DNA of 64,000 nucleotides from Zoogloea sp. LCSB751. Its GTDB lineage: Bacteria > Pseudomonadota > Gammaproteobacteria > Burkholderiales > Rhodocyclaceae. The notes beneath the pieces are model-generated. The model was not told where the DNA came from and did no database searches. It saw nothing but the letters and a program-made list of their open reading frames with translations. Of this stretch, positions 27,167-35,850 are shown in pieces. How positions within the stretch are numbered: the first letter of the stretch is position 1; each line of letters starts with the position of its first letter. A program made the position numbers and the translations under genes. Location of the stretch: positions 212,344 through 276,343 of the forward strand of contig NZ_MWUM01000005.1 of NCBI RefSeq assembly GCF_002028455.1. Direction: 5' to 3'.

Positions 27167-27994
27167 ATGCTGCAAGCCTACGCCTCGCCCCTCGAACGGA
27201 CCTGGTTCTACGCCCACCGGGTCATCGCCGGCCTGATCCTGCTGTTCCTGATCCTGCCGATCCTGGTCATCGTGCCGCTGTCCTTCAACTCGGACTCCTT
27301 CCTGATGTACCCGATGGCCGGCGCCTCCCTGCGCTGGTACGAGGAGATCATCGGCTCCGACGTGTGGCGCAACGCGCTGCTCAACAGCCTGATCGTCTCT
27401 CCGGCCGCCACGCTGCTGGCGGTGGTGCTGGGCACGCTGGCCTCCATCGGCCTGGTGCGCAGCGACTTCCCCGGCAAGGCGCTGCTCACCGCCATCCTCA
27501 TCTCGCCGATGGTGGTGCCGGTGGTCATCGTCGGCGTCGCAATGTACCTGTTCTTCGCCCCACTCGGCCTGGCCGGCAGCTACACCGGGCTGATCCTCGC
27601 CCATGCCGCCCTCGGCGTACCCTTCGTCATCACCACTGTCACCGCCACGCTGCAGGGCTTCGACTACAACCTGGTGCGCGCCGCCGCCAGCCTGGGCGCC
27701 AACCCGGTGCTGACCTTCTTCCGGGTCACCCTGCCGCTGGTCGCGCCAGGCATCGTCTCCGGAGGGCTGTTCGCCTTCGCCACCTCCTTCGACGAAGTGG
27801 TGGTCACGCTCTTCCTCGCCAGCCCCGGCCAGGCCACGCTGCCGCGCCAGATGTTCGCCGGCATCCGCGAGAACATCAGCCCGGCCATCGCCGCGGTGGC
27901 GACGATCCTGATCGTGCTTTCCACCCTCATGCTGCTGACCCTCGAATGGCTCCGCCAGCGCGCCGAGAAGCTGCGCACCGGAAAGTCGCGCTGA
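27167..27994 (+). CDS. potC: ABC transporter permease, PotC/PotI-like
   Basis: Second permease subunit, 275 residues with about six membrane helices. The opening WFYAHRVIAGLILLFLILPIL is family-typical, and the EAA loop reads VRAAASLGANPVLTF. GAGAGGAAA precedes the ATG, 12 bases from the potB stop. Together with PotA, PotD and PotB it completes an importer. Confidence 0.9.
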   Translation: MLQAYASPLERTWFYAHRVIAGLILLFLILPILVIVPLSFNSDSFLMYPMAGASLRWYEEIIGSDVWRNALLNSLIVSPAATLLAVVLGTLASIGLVRSDFPGKALLTAILISPMVVPVVIVGVAMYLFFAPLGLAGSYTGLILAHAALGVPFVITTVTATLQGFDYNLVRAAASLGANPVLTFFRVTLPLVAPGIVSGGLFAFATSFDEVVVTLFLASPGQATLPRQMFAGIRENISPAIAAVATILIVLSTLMLLTLEWLRQRAEKLRTGKSR

Positions 27995-28020
27995 GAATCG
28001 CGCTGAGCATTGCGCTAAAA
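27985..28020 (+). repeat. Three tandem 12-base repeats at the potC stop codon
   Basis: Imperfect units at 27985-27996, 27997-28008 and 28009-28020 each contain CGCT followed by an in-frame stop in the potC frame (TGA, TGA, TAA). The potC 3' end appears to have been duplicated in tandem. Confidence 0.65.
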
Positions 28021-28081
28021 ACCTAAACCCCTGATCCACCCCCGTTTTTTCAATCCCACTCGTGTCGGGAGAGCCCTTCTC

Positions 28082-29551
28082 ATGCCCAAAATCTGTGATT
28101 CCACCCTTCTTCGCCATGCCGCCTTCATCAACGGCGAGTGGTGCGGGGCCGACAACGGCGCCACCAGCGAGATCCTCAACCCGGCCAGCGGCGCCAGCCT
28201 GGGCCCCGTGCCGGTGATGGGCACGGCGGAAACCCGCCGCGCCATCGATGCCGCCAACGCCGCCCTGCCGGCCTGGCGCCGCCTGCCCGCCGCCCAGCGC
28301 GGCAAGCTGCTGCGCGTCTGGTACGAACTGCTGCTGGAAAACCAGGAAGACCTGGCCGTCATCATGACCTGCGAGCAGGGCAAGCCCCTCGCCGAAGCGC
28401 GTGGCGAAGTGGCCTACGCCGCCTCCTACCTGGAATGGTTCGCCGAGGAAGGCAAGCGGGCCTACGGCGAGACCATCCCGTCGCCCTTCCCCGACCGCCG
28501 CCTGATCGTCAGCAAGGAGCCGGTCGGCGTGTGCGCCGCCGTCACGCCGTGGAACTTCCCCGCCGCGATGATCACCCGCAAGGCCGGCGCGGCCCTCGCC
28601 GCCGGCTGCACGATGGTCCTCAAGCCGGCCCCGCAGACGCCCTACTCGGCCCTCGCGCTGGCCGTACTGGCCGAGCGCGCCGGCATCCCCAAGGGCGTCT
28701 TCAACGTGGTCACCGGCGACGTGGCCAGCTCCGCCGACATCGGTGCCGAGCTGTGCGCCAACCCCATCGTGCGCAAGCTGTCCTTCACCGGCTCCACCGC
28801 CGTCGGCGCCCGCCTGATGGCCCAGTGCGCGCCGTCGATCAAGAAGCTGTCGCTGGAACTGGGCGGCAACGCCCCCTTCATCGTCTTCAACGACGCCGAC
28901 CTGGACGCCGCCGTGCAGGGCGCCCTCTCCTCCAAGTACCGCAACGCCGGCCAGACCTGCGTGTGCGCCAACCGCCTGCTGGTGCAGGACGGCGTGTACG
29001 ACGCCTTCGCCGCCAAGCTCGCCGAGGCGGTCAAGGCCCTCAAGGTCGGCGACGGCCTGGAGCCCGGCACCACCCAGGGCCCGCTGATCAACGAGGCCGC
29101 CTTGGCCAAGGTCGAGCGCCACGTCGCCGACGCGCGGGCCAAGGGTGCCACCGTCCTCACCGGCGGCCAGCGCCACGCGCTGGGCGGCAGCTTCTTCGAG
29201 CCCACCGTGCTGACCGGCGTCACCGCCGACATGGCGGTGGCCCGCGAGGAGACCTTCGGCCCAATGGCGCCGCTGTTCCGCTTCGCCACCGAAGCCGACG
29301 CCATCCGCATGGCCAACGACACCGAGTTCGGCCTCGCCTCCTATCTGTACAGCCGCGACATCGGCCGCATCTGGCGGGTTTCCGAGGCCCTCGAGTACGG
29401 CATGGTCGGCGTCAATACCGGCCTCATCTCCACCGAGGTCGCCCCCTTCGGCGGCGTCAAGTCCTCCGGCCTCGGCCGCGAAGGCTCCAGCCACGGCCTC
29501 GATGACTACCTGGAGATCAAGTACGTGGCCCTCGGCGGCCTCGACAGCTGA
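28082..29551 (+). CDS. gabD: Succinate-semialdehyde dehydrogenase (NADP+)
   Basis: It oxidises succinate semialdehyde to succinate, the last step of GABA breakdown. 489 residues, class I aldehyde dehydrogenase fold. Catalytic C293 (GQTCVCANR), E259 (LELGGNAPF), N158 (TPWNFP) and cofactor K181 (LKPAPQTP) are all visible, and the block sequence is GabD-like. The ATG at 28082 has GGGAGAG upstream. It lies 87 bases after potC and directly before gabT, matching the pathway order. A glutarate-semialdehyde role (5-aminovalerate pathway) is also possible. Confidence 0.92.
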   Translation: MPKICDSTLLRHAAFINGEWCGADNGATSEILNPASGASLGPVPVMGTAETRRAIDAANAALPAWRRLPAAQRGKLLRVWYELLLENQEDLAVIMTCEQGKPLAEARGEVAYAASYLEWFAEEGKRAYGETIPSPFPDRRLIVSKEPVGVCAAVTPWNFPAAMITRKAGAALAAGCTMVLKPAPQTPYSALALAVLAERAGIPKGVFNVVTGDVASSADIGAELCANPIVRKLSFTGSTAVGARLMAQCAPSIKKLSLELGGNAPFIVFNDADLDAAVQGALSSKYRNAGQTCVCANRLLVQDGVYDAFAAKLAEAVKALKVGDGLEPGTTQGPLINEAALAKVERHVADARAKGATVLTGGQRHALGGSFFEPTVLTGVTADMAVAREETFGPMAPLFRFATEADAIRMANDTEFGLASYLYSRDIGRIWRVSEALEYGMVGVNTGLISTEVAPFGGVKSSGLGREGSSHGLDDYLEIKYVALGGLDS

Positions 29552-29606
29552 TCCCTTCAAGCCCCTTTTCCATCAAGACATCCAGACCTTCATACGGAGA
29601 ACAGCA

Positions 29607-30911
29607 ATGAACCAAGCGCTTCAACAACAAAACGCCCACATGATGGCCCGCCGCTCCGCCGCCCTGCCCCGTGGCGTGGGCCAGGCCCACTCCCTGTTCG
29701 CCAGCCGCGCCAAGGGCGCCGAGCTGTGGGACGTGGAAGGCCGCCGCTTCATCGACTTCGTGGCCGGCATCGCGGTGGTCAACACCGGCCACTGCCACCC
29801 GAAGGTGGTCGAAGCCGCCGCCGCCCAGATGGAAGCCTTCACCCACACCTGCTTCCAGGTCGTCGCCTATGACGGCTACGTGACCCTCGCCGAGCGCCTC
29901 AACGCCCTCGCCCCGGTGGCCGGCCCGGCCAAGAGCTTCTTCATGAGCACCGGCGCCGAAGCCGTCGAAAACGCCGTCAAGGTGGCCCGCGCCTACACCG
30001 GCCGGCCCGGCATCATCGCTTTCAACGGCGCCTTCCACGGCCGCACCTGCATGACCCTCGGGCTGACCGGCAAGGTCGATCCGTACAAGCTGCGCATGGG
30101 CCCTTTCCCGGCCGAGATCTACCACGCCCCCTTCCCCTGCGAGCTGCACGGCACCAGCATCGACGAAGCCATCCACGGCATCGAGCTGCTGTTCAAGAAC
30201 GACATCGAACCGGCCCGCGTGGCGGCCTTCATCATCGAGCCGGTGCAGGGCGAAGGCGGCTACTACCCGGTGCCCACCGAGCTCCTGCAGCGCCTGCGCG
30301 CGCTGGCCGACAAGCACGGCATCCTGATCATCGCCGACGAGATCCAGACCGGCATGGCGCGCACCGGCAAGGTCTTCGCCATCGAGCACAGCGGCGTGCA
30401 GCCGGACATCATCACCATGGCCAAGGGCCTCGGCGGCGGCTTCCCGATCTCCGCCATCATCGGCCGCGCCGAAGTGATGGACGCCGTCTCCCCCGGCGGC
30501 CTGGGCGGCACCTACTCCGGCAGCCCGCTGGCCTGCGCCGCCGCGCTGGCCGTGCTCGACGCCGTCGAAGAAGAGAAGCTGTGCGAGCGCGCCGTTCAGA
30601 TCGGTGCGCGCATGCAGGCCCGCCTGCGCGACATGGCCAGCTGGGCGCCGTGCATCGGCGACGTGCGCGGCCTCGGCGCGATGGTGGCCTTCGAGTTCTT
30701 CCACGACGCCGAGCACACCCGCCCGGCCCCGGAAATCACCAAGGCCCTGGTCGCCGAAGCCTTCAAGCGCCAGCTCCTGCTGCTGTCCTGCGGCAGCTAC
30801 GGCAACGTGATCCGCCTGATGACGCCGCTGACCCTCGACGACGCACTGCTCGAAGAAGGCTTCGACGTGCTCGAAGCCAGCCTGCGCGCAGTCCTCGCCG
30901 CCCAGGGCTGA
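29607..30911 (+). CDS. gabT: 4-aminobutyrate aminotransferase
   Basis: It transfers the amino group of GABA to 2-oxoglutarate, giving succinate semialdehyde and glutamate. 434 residues, class III PLP aminotransferase. The PLP lysine is K273 in [10 protein letters not shown], with D244 in [19 protein letters not shown] and FHGRT complete the cofactor site. The ATG at 29607 has ACGGAGA upstream and opens as in the family. 5-Aminovalerate could also be a substrate. Confidence 0.93.
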   Translation: MNQALQQQNAHMMARRSAALPRGVGQAHSLFASRAKGAELWDVEGRRFIDFVAGIAVVNTGHCHPKVVEAAAAQMEAFTHTCFQVVAYDGYVTLAERLNALAPVAGPAKSFFMSTGAEAVENAVKVARAYTGRPGIIAFNGAFHGRTCMTLGLTGKVDPYKLRMGPFPAEIYHAPFPCELHGTSIDEAIHGIELLFKNDIEPARVAAFIIEPVQGEGGYYPVPTELLQRLRALADKHGILIIADEIQTGMARTGKVFAIEHSGVQPDIITMAKGLGGGFPISAIIGRAEVMDAVSPGGLGGTYSGSPLACAAALAVLDAVEEEKLCERAVQIGARMQARLRDMASWAPCIGDVRGLGAMVAFEFFHDAEHTRPAPEITKALVAEAFKRQLLLLSCGSYGNVIRLMTPLTLDDALLEEGFDVLEASLRAVLAAQG

Positions 30912-31027
30912 GCGCCCTCCCGCCGCAGTCCCCGCCCCGGGGCTGCGGCGCCCCTACCCGATAACACGGGGTTCACCCCGGACCGAATTTCGATGCGCCC
31001 CGCCGCGCAGGGGCGCGCCTTGCCTGC

Positions 31028-31041
31028 TGAAACCGTTTTCA
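31028..31041. promoter_or_regulatory. LacI-type operator candidate before the porin gene
   Basis: A 14-base near-palindrome with a central CG (six of seven base pairs match), 25 bases ahead of the porin ATG. Its form resembles LacI/GalR-family operators. No LacI-type regulator lies in the window. A GC-rich hairpin without a T run (30922-30928 with 30943-30949) precedes it after gabT. Confidence 0.35.
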
Positions 31042-31066
31042 ACACCGTCAATTGGGAGTCCGCACC

Positions 31067-32383
31067 ATGAAGAAGCCGCAACTGATCCTCGCCCTCACCG
31101 CCGCCGGCGTCCTTTCCGTGCCCGGCATCGCCTGTGCCGGCGAACTGGAAGACCTGAAGGCCATGCTGCTGAAGATGCAGGCGCGCATCGAGCAGCTGGA
31201 AAACCGCCCGGCCGCTGCCCCCGTCGCCGCCGCTGCAACGGCCCCGGCGCCGGCCCTCAACCCGGCCGACGTGGTCGTCCGCGGCTCGATGCCAGGCTCC
31301 TTCAAGGTTCCGGGCACAGAGACTTCCATCAAGTTCGGCGGCTATGTGCAGCTCGACGCCATCTACGACATCAAGGGCAACCAGGGCCGTGCGGTGAGTT
31401 CCGGCGACCTGCCCCTCAACGGCAGCACCGATGCCAAGCGCAAGGGCACCACCACCTTCAGCGCCCGCAGCTCGCGCCTCTACATGCAGACCGCCACGCC
31501 GAGCGAGCTGGGCGAGATCAAGACCAAGATCGAGTTCGACTTCTTCACCGACGAAGGCAGCGAGACCTACACCAACTCCGCCCGTCCGCGCCTGCGCCAC
31601 GCCTACGGGACCGTCGGCAACTGGCTGGCCGGCCAGACCTGGTCCAACTTCATGGACCTGGACGCGATGCCCGAGACCCTGGAGTTCTACGGTCCCACCG
31701 GCCAGGTCTTCATCCGTCAGCCGCAGCTGCGCTACACCACCGCCGTCGGCGGCGCCAGCCAGTTCTCGGTGTCGGTGGAAAACCCCCAGACCGACGCCCG
31801 CGACAACGGCGGCAACGTAACCGCCATCGACCGCGGCGCCGACCTCACCGCCAAGTGGCAGCACAGCGGCGACTACGGCCACTTCAACGTGCGCGCCCTG
31901 GTGCGCCCGCTGAAGGCCGACGACGGCAACGGCGATCACCGCGCCTCCACCAACGGCTGGGCGCTGGGCGTCGGCGGCAGTCTCAAGCTGGGCGCCAACG
32001 ACACCGTGCTCTACCAGCTCAACGGCGGCCAGGGCATCGGCCGCTATATCCAGGACGTCTATGGCGCCGCCGCCTACGACGCCAGCACCGGCACCCTGTC
32101 GGCCCAGAAGGCGGCCGGCGGCTACCTGGCGCTGCAGCACTTCTGGAACACCGTGCTGCGCTCCACGCTGTCCCTCAACGCCACCCACATCAACAACAAG
32201 ACCGGCTTCGGCGACATCACCGGCCTCAACACCGACACCCGCCAGGTGCACGTCAACCTGATCTGGAAGGCCGCCTCCCAGCTCGACGTGGGCATGGAAT
32301 ACGTGTGGTCCCAGCGCAAGGTGGAGGGCGGCGCCGAAGGCACCTCCAGCCGCGTCCAGGGCGCCGTCAAGTACAACTTCTAA
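31067..32383 (+). CDS. DcaP-like outer-membrane porin
   Basis: A 438-residue predicted trimeric porin. It has a signal peptide ending GIACAG, a short coiled coil ([17 protein letters not shown]) in the periplasm as in DcaP, then a beta-barrel beginning [14 protein letters not shown] and ending with a terminal strand VQGAVKYNF. DcaP-type channels take up small carboxylates and other anions. Its place between gabT and gdhA suggests a role in uptake of the operon's substrate. The ATG at 31067 is five codons into a longer open frame. Confidence 0.85.
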   Translation: MKKPQLILALTAAGVLSVPGIACAGELEDLKAMLLKMQARIEQLENRPAAAPVAAAATAPAPALNPADVVVRGSMPGSFKVPGTETSIKFGGYVQLDAIYDIKGNQGRAVSSGDLPLNGSTDAKRKGTTTFSARSSRLYMQTATPSELGEIKTKIEFDFFTDEGSETYTNSARPRLRHAYGTVGNWLAGQTWSNFMDLDAMPETLEFYGPTGQVFIRQPQLRYTTAVGGASQFSVSVENPQTDARDNGGNVTAIDRGADLTAKWQHSGDYGHFNVRALVRPLKADDGNGDHRASTNGWALGVGGSLKLGANDTVLYQLNGGQGIGRYIQDVYGAAAYDASTGTLSAQKAAGGYLALQHFWNTVLRSTLSLNATHINNKTGFGDITGLNTDTRQVHVNLIWKAASQLDVGMEYVWSQRKVEGGAEGTSSRVQGAVKYNF

Positions 32384-32448
32384 ACCCCCGGGGCGCTGGC
32401 GGCCTCCCCCGCCGGCGTCCAACACCACTCCGCCCCCAAGGAGAGACC

Positions 32449-33729
32449 ATGCTCGACCCCTTGCCTTCCTACCTCCGCCCCAGCAACGACGCCGGCCCCT
32501 GGGGCGTCTACATGCAGCAGATCGACCGGGTGACGCCCTACCTGGGCGAGCTGACCTACTGGGTCGACACCCTCAAGCGCCCCAAGCGCGTCCTCATCGT
32601 GGACGTGCCGGTGAAGATGGACGACGGCACGGTGGCCCACTTCGAGGGCTACCGGGTCCATCACAACACCTCCCGCGGCCCCGGCAAGGGCGGCATCCGC
32701 TTCCACCAGGACGTGACCCTCTCCGAGGTGATGGCGCTGGCCGGCTGGATGACCGTCAAGAACGCCGCCGTCGGCGTGCCCTACGGCGGCGCCAAGGGCG
32801 GCATCCGGGTCGACCCGCGAACCCTCAGCCACGGCGAGCTGGAGCGCCTGACCCGCCGCTACACCAGCGAACTCAACGTGCTGATCGGGCCGGACAAGGA
32901 CATCCCCGCGCCGGACGTGAACACCAACGAGCAGATCATGGCCTGGATGATGGACACCTACTCCATCAACCAGGGCCGCACCGCCACCGGCGTCGTCACC
33001 GGCAAGCCCCTGAGCCTGGGCGGCAGCCTCGGCCGCCGGGACGCCACCGGGCGCGGCGTGTTCGTGGTCGGCGCGGCGGCAGCGAAGGATGCGGGCATTG
33101 CGCTGGACGGCGCACGAGTCGCCATCCAGGGCTTCGGCAACGTGGGCGGCACCGCGGCGCGCTGCTTCCACGAGGCCGGCGCCCGTGTGGTAGCCGTGCA
33201 GGACGTCTCCGGCACCCTGTTCCACCCGGGCGGGCTCAACGTTCCGGCCTTGCTGGCGTGGGTCGCCGCCGGCCGCCCGCTGGCCGAGTTCCGCGACGGC
33301 GAGCGTATTCCCGACGACAGCTTCTGGGACGTGCAAAGCGACTTCCTCGTGCCCTCGGCGCTGGAGCAACAGATCACCCTCCACAACGCCCCGCGCATCC
33401 GCACGCGCATCGTGCTCGAAGGCGCCAACGGCCCGACCACGCCGGAGGCCGACGACATCCTCGCCGCCCGCGGCATCCAGGTGGTGCCCGACGTGCTCGC
33501 CAACGCCGGCGGCGTGACGGTGAGCTACTTCGAATGGGTGCAGGATTTCTCCAGCTTCTTCTGGTCGGAAGAGGAGATCAACGCCCGCCTCGACCGCATC
33601 ATGGAAGAAGCCTACGTGCCCATCCGCGACACCGCCCGCAGCCGGCAGGTGAGCCTGCGCACCGCGGCCTTCATCCTGGCCTGCGAGCGCATCCTCAAGG
33701 CGCGGGAGATGCGCGGGCTGTATCCCTGA
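32449..33729 (+). CDS. gdhA: Glutamate dehydrogenase (Glu/Leu/Phe/Val family)
   Basis: It interconverts glutamate and 2-oxoglutarate plus ammonia. 426 residues, the short hexameric form. Substrate and catalytic lysines are visible in GPGKGGIRF (K80), [11 protein letters not shown] (K104) and GGAKGGI (K116). The dinucleotide site is GFGNVGG, and [11 protein letters not shown] is the conserved C-terminal block. AAGGAGAGACC precedes the ATG at 32449. After gabT, it would turn the glutamate made by transamination back to 2-oxoglutarate. NAD versus NADP preference is not settled. Confidence 0.92.
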   Translation: MLDPLPSYLRPSNDAGPWGVYMQQIDRVTPYLGELTYWVDTLKRPKRVLIVDVPVKMDDGTVAHFEGYRVHHNTSRGPGKGGIRFHQDVTLSEVMALAGWMTVKNAAVGVPYGGAKGGIRVDPRTLSHGELERLTRRYTSELNVLIGPDKDIPAPDVNTNEQIMAWMMDTYSINQGRTATGVVTGKPLSLGGSLGRRDATGRGVFVVGAAAAKDAGIALDGARVAIQGFGNVGGTAARCFHEAGARVVAVQDVSGTLFHPGGLNVPALLAWVAAGRPLAEFRDGERIPDDSFWDVQSDFLVPSALEQQITLHNAPRIRTRIVLEGANGPTTPEADDILAARGIQVVPDVLANAGGVTVSYFEWVQDFSSFFWSEEEINARLDRIMEEAYVPIRDTARSRQVSLRTAAFILACERILKAREMRGLYP

Positions 33730-33853
33730 GCCTGTCTGCGTCGGCAGAACCATCCACGGCGACAGCAACGATCGCATGTCGCCGGTAACGCCTTCCGACA
33801 CTCCCGCCCACATCACCTCACCGAAACGGTTTCACTTGGCAATCAACAATCCG

Positions 33854-35440
33854 TCACGGCTTCCGGTAACAACTCATGGGTACGTTGACATAGGCCCACC
33901 CCTGCTCGAGCCGCACGATGCTGACCTGCGTACAACTGGCCGACAAGGCCCCGCCAAGCGCCTCAGCCTCCTGCACGGACACGAGCAGCTTGGTCGGCTG
34001 CTTCTCGTCCGGATAAGCAAAACGACCGCCCGGGATCTGCGGCAGTGCGTTCTCATGCTGCAGCAGGCGCTCGGCGAAGATCTCCGGCAGCGGGTTGTAC
34101 AAGGCCGGGTAGTGGCTCAACACCCGGGTAACAAATGGCTTGAATGCAAGATAGGAGGAACGCCAGTTGTCCCCCCAAAAGCCATAGTAGCCGACGCAAG
34201 CAAGCTGCACGAGCAACAGGAAGGACGCCATCCAGCGCTGCAGAAGCCCAGGCAGGCTCCCCGCCAACACGACGACGCCCAAGACGATCGGGACCGCCAG
34301 CCAGTACGCATAGCGGCCGAAGGCAGCCTGGCCGTGGTTCCAGTTGGTCGTGCTCAGGGCCGGCACGGCCATCACCACGCTCGCGACGATACCGGCGATG
34401 ACGGCGAGGACCGCCGGGCCCGGCAGCAGCCGGCTCCGCGCACCCATGACCGCGAGGCCTACGAACAGGAGAATGGACAACACCGCCACCAGTAACACGG
34501 CGGGCAGCGCGACGATCATGCCCATGTTCAGGTCGAAGTACACCGACCAGAGCCGATCGAAACTCATCAGCGACCAGTCGGCCCAGCCCGCTGCGGCAAT
34601 CGGATTAGCAACCCCCAGTTTCAGCCGGTAAAACATCACCGGAGCCAAAGCCAACGCAAACGCCGGGATGCTGACATACAGCGCACACACGACCTGCCGC
34701 AAGGATATGACATGAAGGCGCCCTCGCTCACGCGCCTCGGACGGGAACAGCAACGCCCCGCCGGCCATACACACCATCAGAAAGAGAACGGGAGGGTTCT
34801 GGGTAGCAGCCAGCGCCGTCGCCCCCATCCCAAAGCCATACCGCCGGTCACTGCAGGCCATCAGACCAAGCAATATCAGAGACGCAGTAAAGACTTCCGG
34901 ATGTACCCACCAGATGTAATAACTTGTCCCACCCAGCAGGAAAAGGCTGGCCAGAAGCCACTTCTGCAAACCGCTCCCACGCCAGTAACGGAAAAGGTAA
35001 GCGAGGGCCAGAACGACGAAGCTCCAGTTGCACAGGACGAAGGCCGTTTCTGGCACGCCTCCCAGGCTGCGCACCAGCCACAGGAAGGGCAGGACGCACA
35101 GGGAGTACAACCAGAAATGCCAGGCATAGACCTGCCCGCCCTGCGTCCGGACAAAGCCCTGACCATCAAACTCCGCACCACTGGCAAAATGGTGGCCTTC
35201 CCCCAGGGTCCCGAAATCCACGGCGCCGGCTGCCGCCTCCCTGCTTGCCCTGAGCGCATTGAGATAGGCCACATCCTGCGCGCGGATCTCGGGCGACGCA
35301 TGATCGGAGAGTGCCTGGGCATACAGCAGATATTCCCGGCCATCGCCTTTCAGCTCACCCTGCTGCACGGCAAATATGCAGAGCAACGCCAATCCAAGAA
35401 TCCACCCTGTGCGGAAAAAGCACTGACGCAAAGCGCTCAT
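33854..35440 (-). CDS. GT-C-like polytopic membrane glycosyltransferase
   Basis: A 528-residue inner-membrane protein with about 11-13 helices. The first periplasmic loop carries KGDGREYLLYAQAL, an acidic motif in the position of the catalytic Asp in GT-C transferases that use lipid-linked sugars. A soluble part of about 120 residues follows the last helix. There is no clear match to a named family. As the last gene after a UbiA-HAD fusion and a small flippase-like protein (44 bases from it), it is a good candidate to transfer a lipid-carried sugar in the periplasm. The start at 35440 avoids ten non-family residues. Confidence 0.65.
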   Translation of the reverse strand: MSALRQCFFRTGWILGLALLCIFAVQQGELKGDGREYLLYAQALSDHASPEIRAQDVAYLNALRASREAAAGAVDFGTLGEGHHFASGAEFDGQGFVRTQGGQVYAWHFWLYSLCVLPFLWLVRSLGGVPETAFVLCNWSFVVLALAYLFRYWRGSGLQKWLLASLFLLGGTSYYIWWVHPEVFTASLILLGLMACSDRRYGFGMGATALAATQNPPVLFLMVCMAGGALLFPSEARERGRLHVISLRQVVCALYVSIPAFALALAPVMFYRLKLGVANPIAAAGWADWSLMSFDRLWSVYFDLNMGMIVALPAVLLVAVLSILLFVGLAVMGARSRLLPGPAVLAVIAGIVASVVMAVPALSTTNWNHGQAAFGRYAYWLAVPIVLGVVVLAGSLPGLLQRWMASFLLLVQLACVGYYGFWGDNWRSSYLAFKPFVTRVLSHYPALYNPLPEIFAERLLQHENALPQIPGGRFAYPDEKQPTKLLVSVQEAEALGGALSASCTQVSIVRLEQGWAYVNVPMSCYRKP

Positions 35441-35484
35441 AAAGACGTAGCCTCGACCAGAAAGGGGCAATAGTCGGGACGGTA

Positions 35485-35850
35485 TCAGGCCCGTCCCACA
35501 ATGAATACCCCAGCGCAGATCAAGGCAACGCCCGCCACGCGCTGCAGAGACACGCCCTCCCCCAGCACCGCACCAATTACAACAGAAAGGGCAAAACCGA
35601 ACCCCACCAGCGGATAGGCCTTACTGACCTCCCACCTGGAGAGGACCGCTAACCAAACCACCGCACCTAATCCGTACAGAAGAAAACCGCCAAGAATGGA
35701 CAGGTTCGAGAAAACTGTTACCAGGGTTTTGGGACCGATCGATTGGGCTAACGCGTCCCTGACCTCGGTGCTCGACATGCCCGCCTTGAGGCAAAACTGG
35801 GCAATCACCGACAACAGGATGCTGAACAACGCCGTCGCCATTATCTTCAC
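35485..35850 (-). CDS. Small four-helix EamA/SMR-type membrane protein
   Basis: A 121-residue protein with four membrane helices, like ArnE/ArnF or SMR family members. Family features include the opening AQFCLKAG and an AYPLVGFGFALS segment. In ArnE/ArnF such pairs move a lipid-phosphate-linked aminoarabinose across the inner membrane. Here its GTG start overlaps the stop of the UbiA-HAD gene by 4 bases, suggesting a related job for that product. An ATG three codons later is the alternative start. Confidence 0.75.
   Translation of the reverse strand: MKIMATALFSILLSVIAQFCLKAGMSSTEVRDALAQSIGPKTLVTVFSNLSILGGFLLYGLGAVVWLAVLSRWEVSKAYPLVGFGFALSVVIGAVLGEGVSLQRVAGVALICAGVFIVGRA

Noticed and set aside
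25835..29560. A 1241-codon open frame on the minus strand across the transporter and gabD genes.
   Set aside because: It is antisense to four well-supported genes; the composition (Gly, Gln, His, Asp-rich) is what GC3-biased genes give on the opposite strand.
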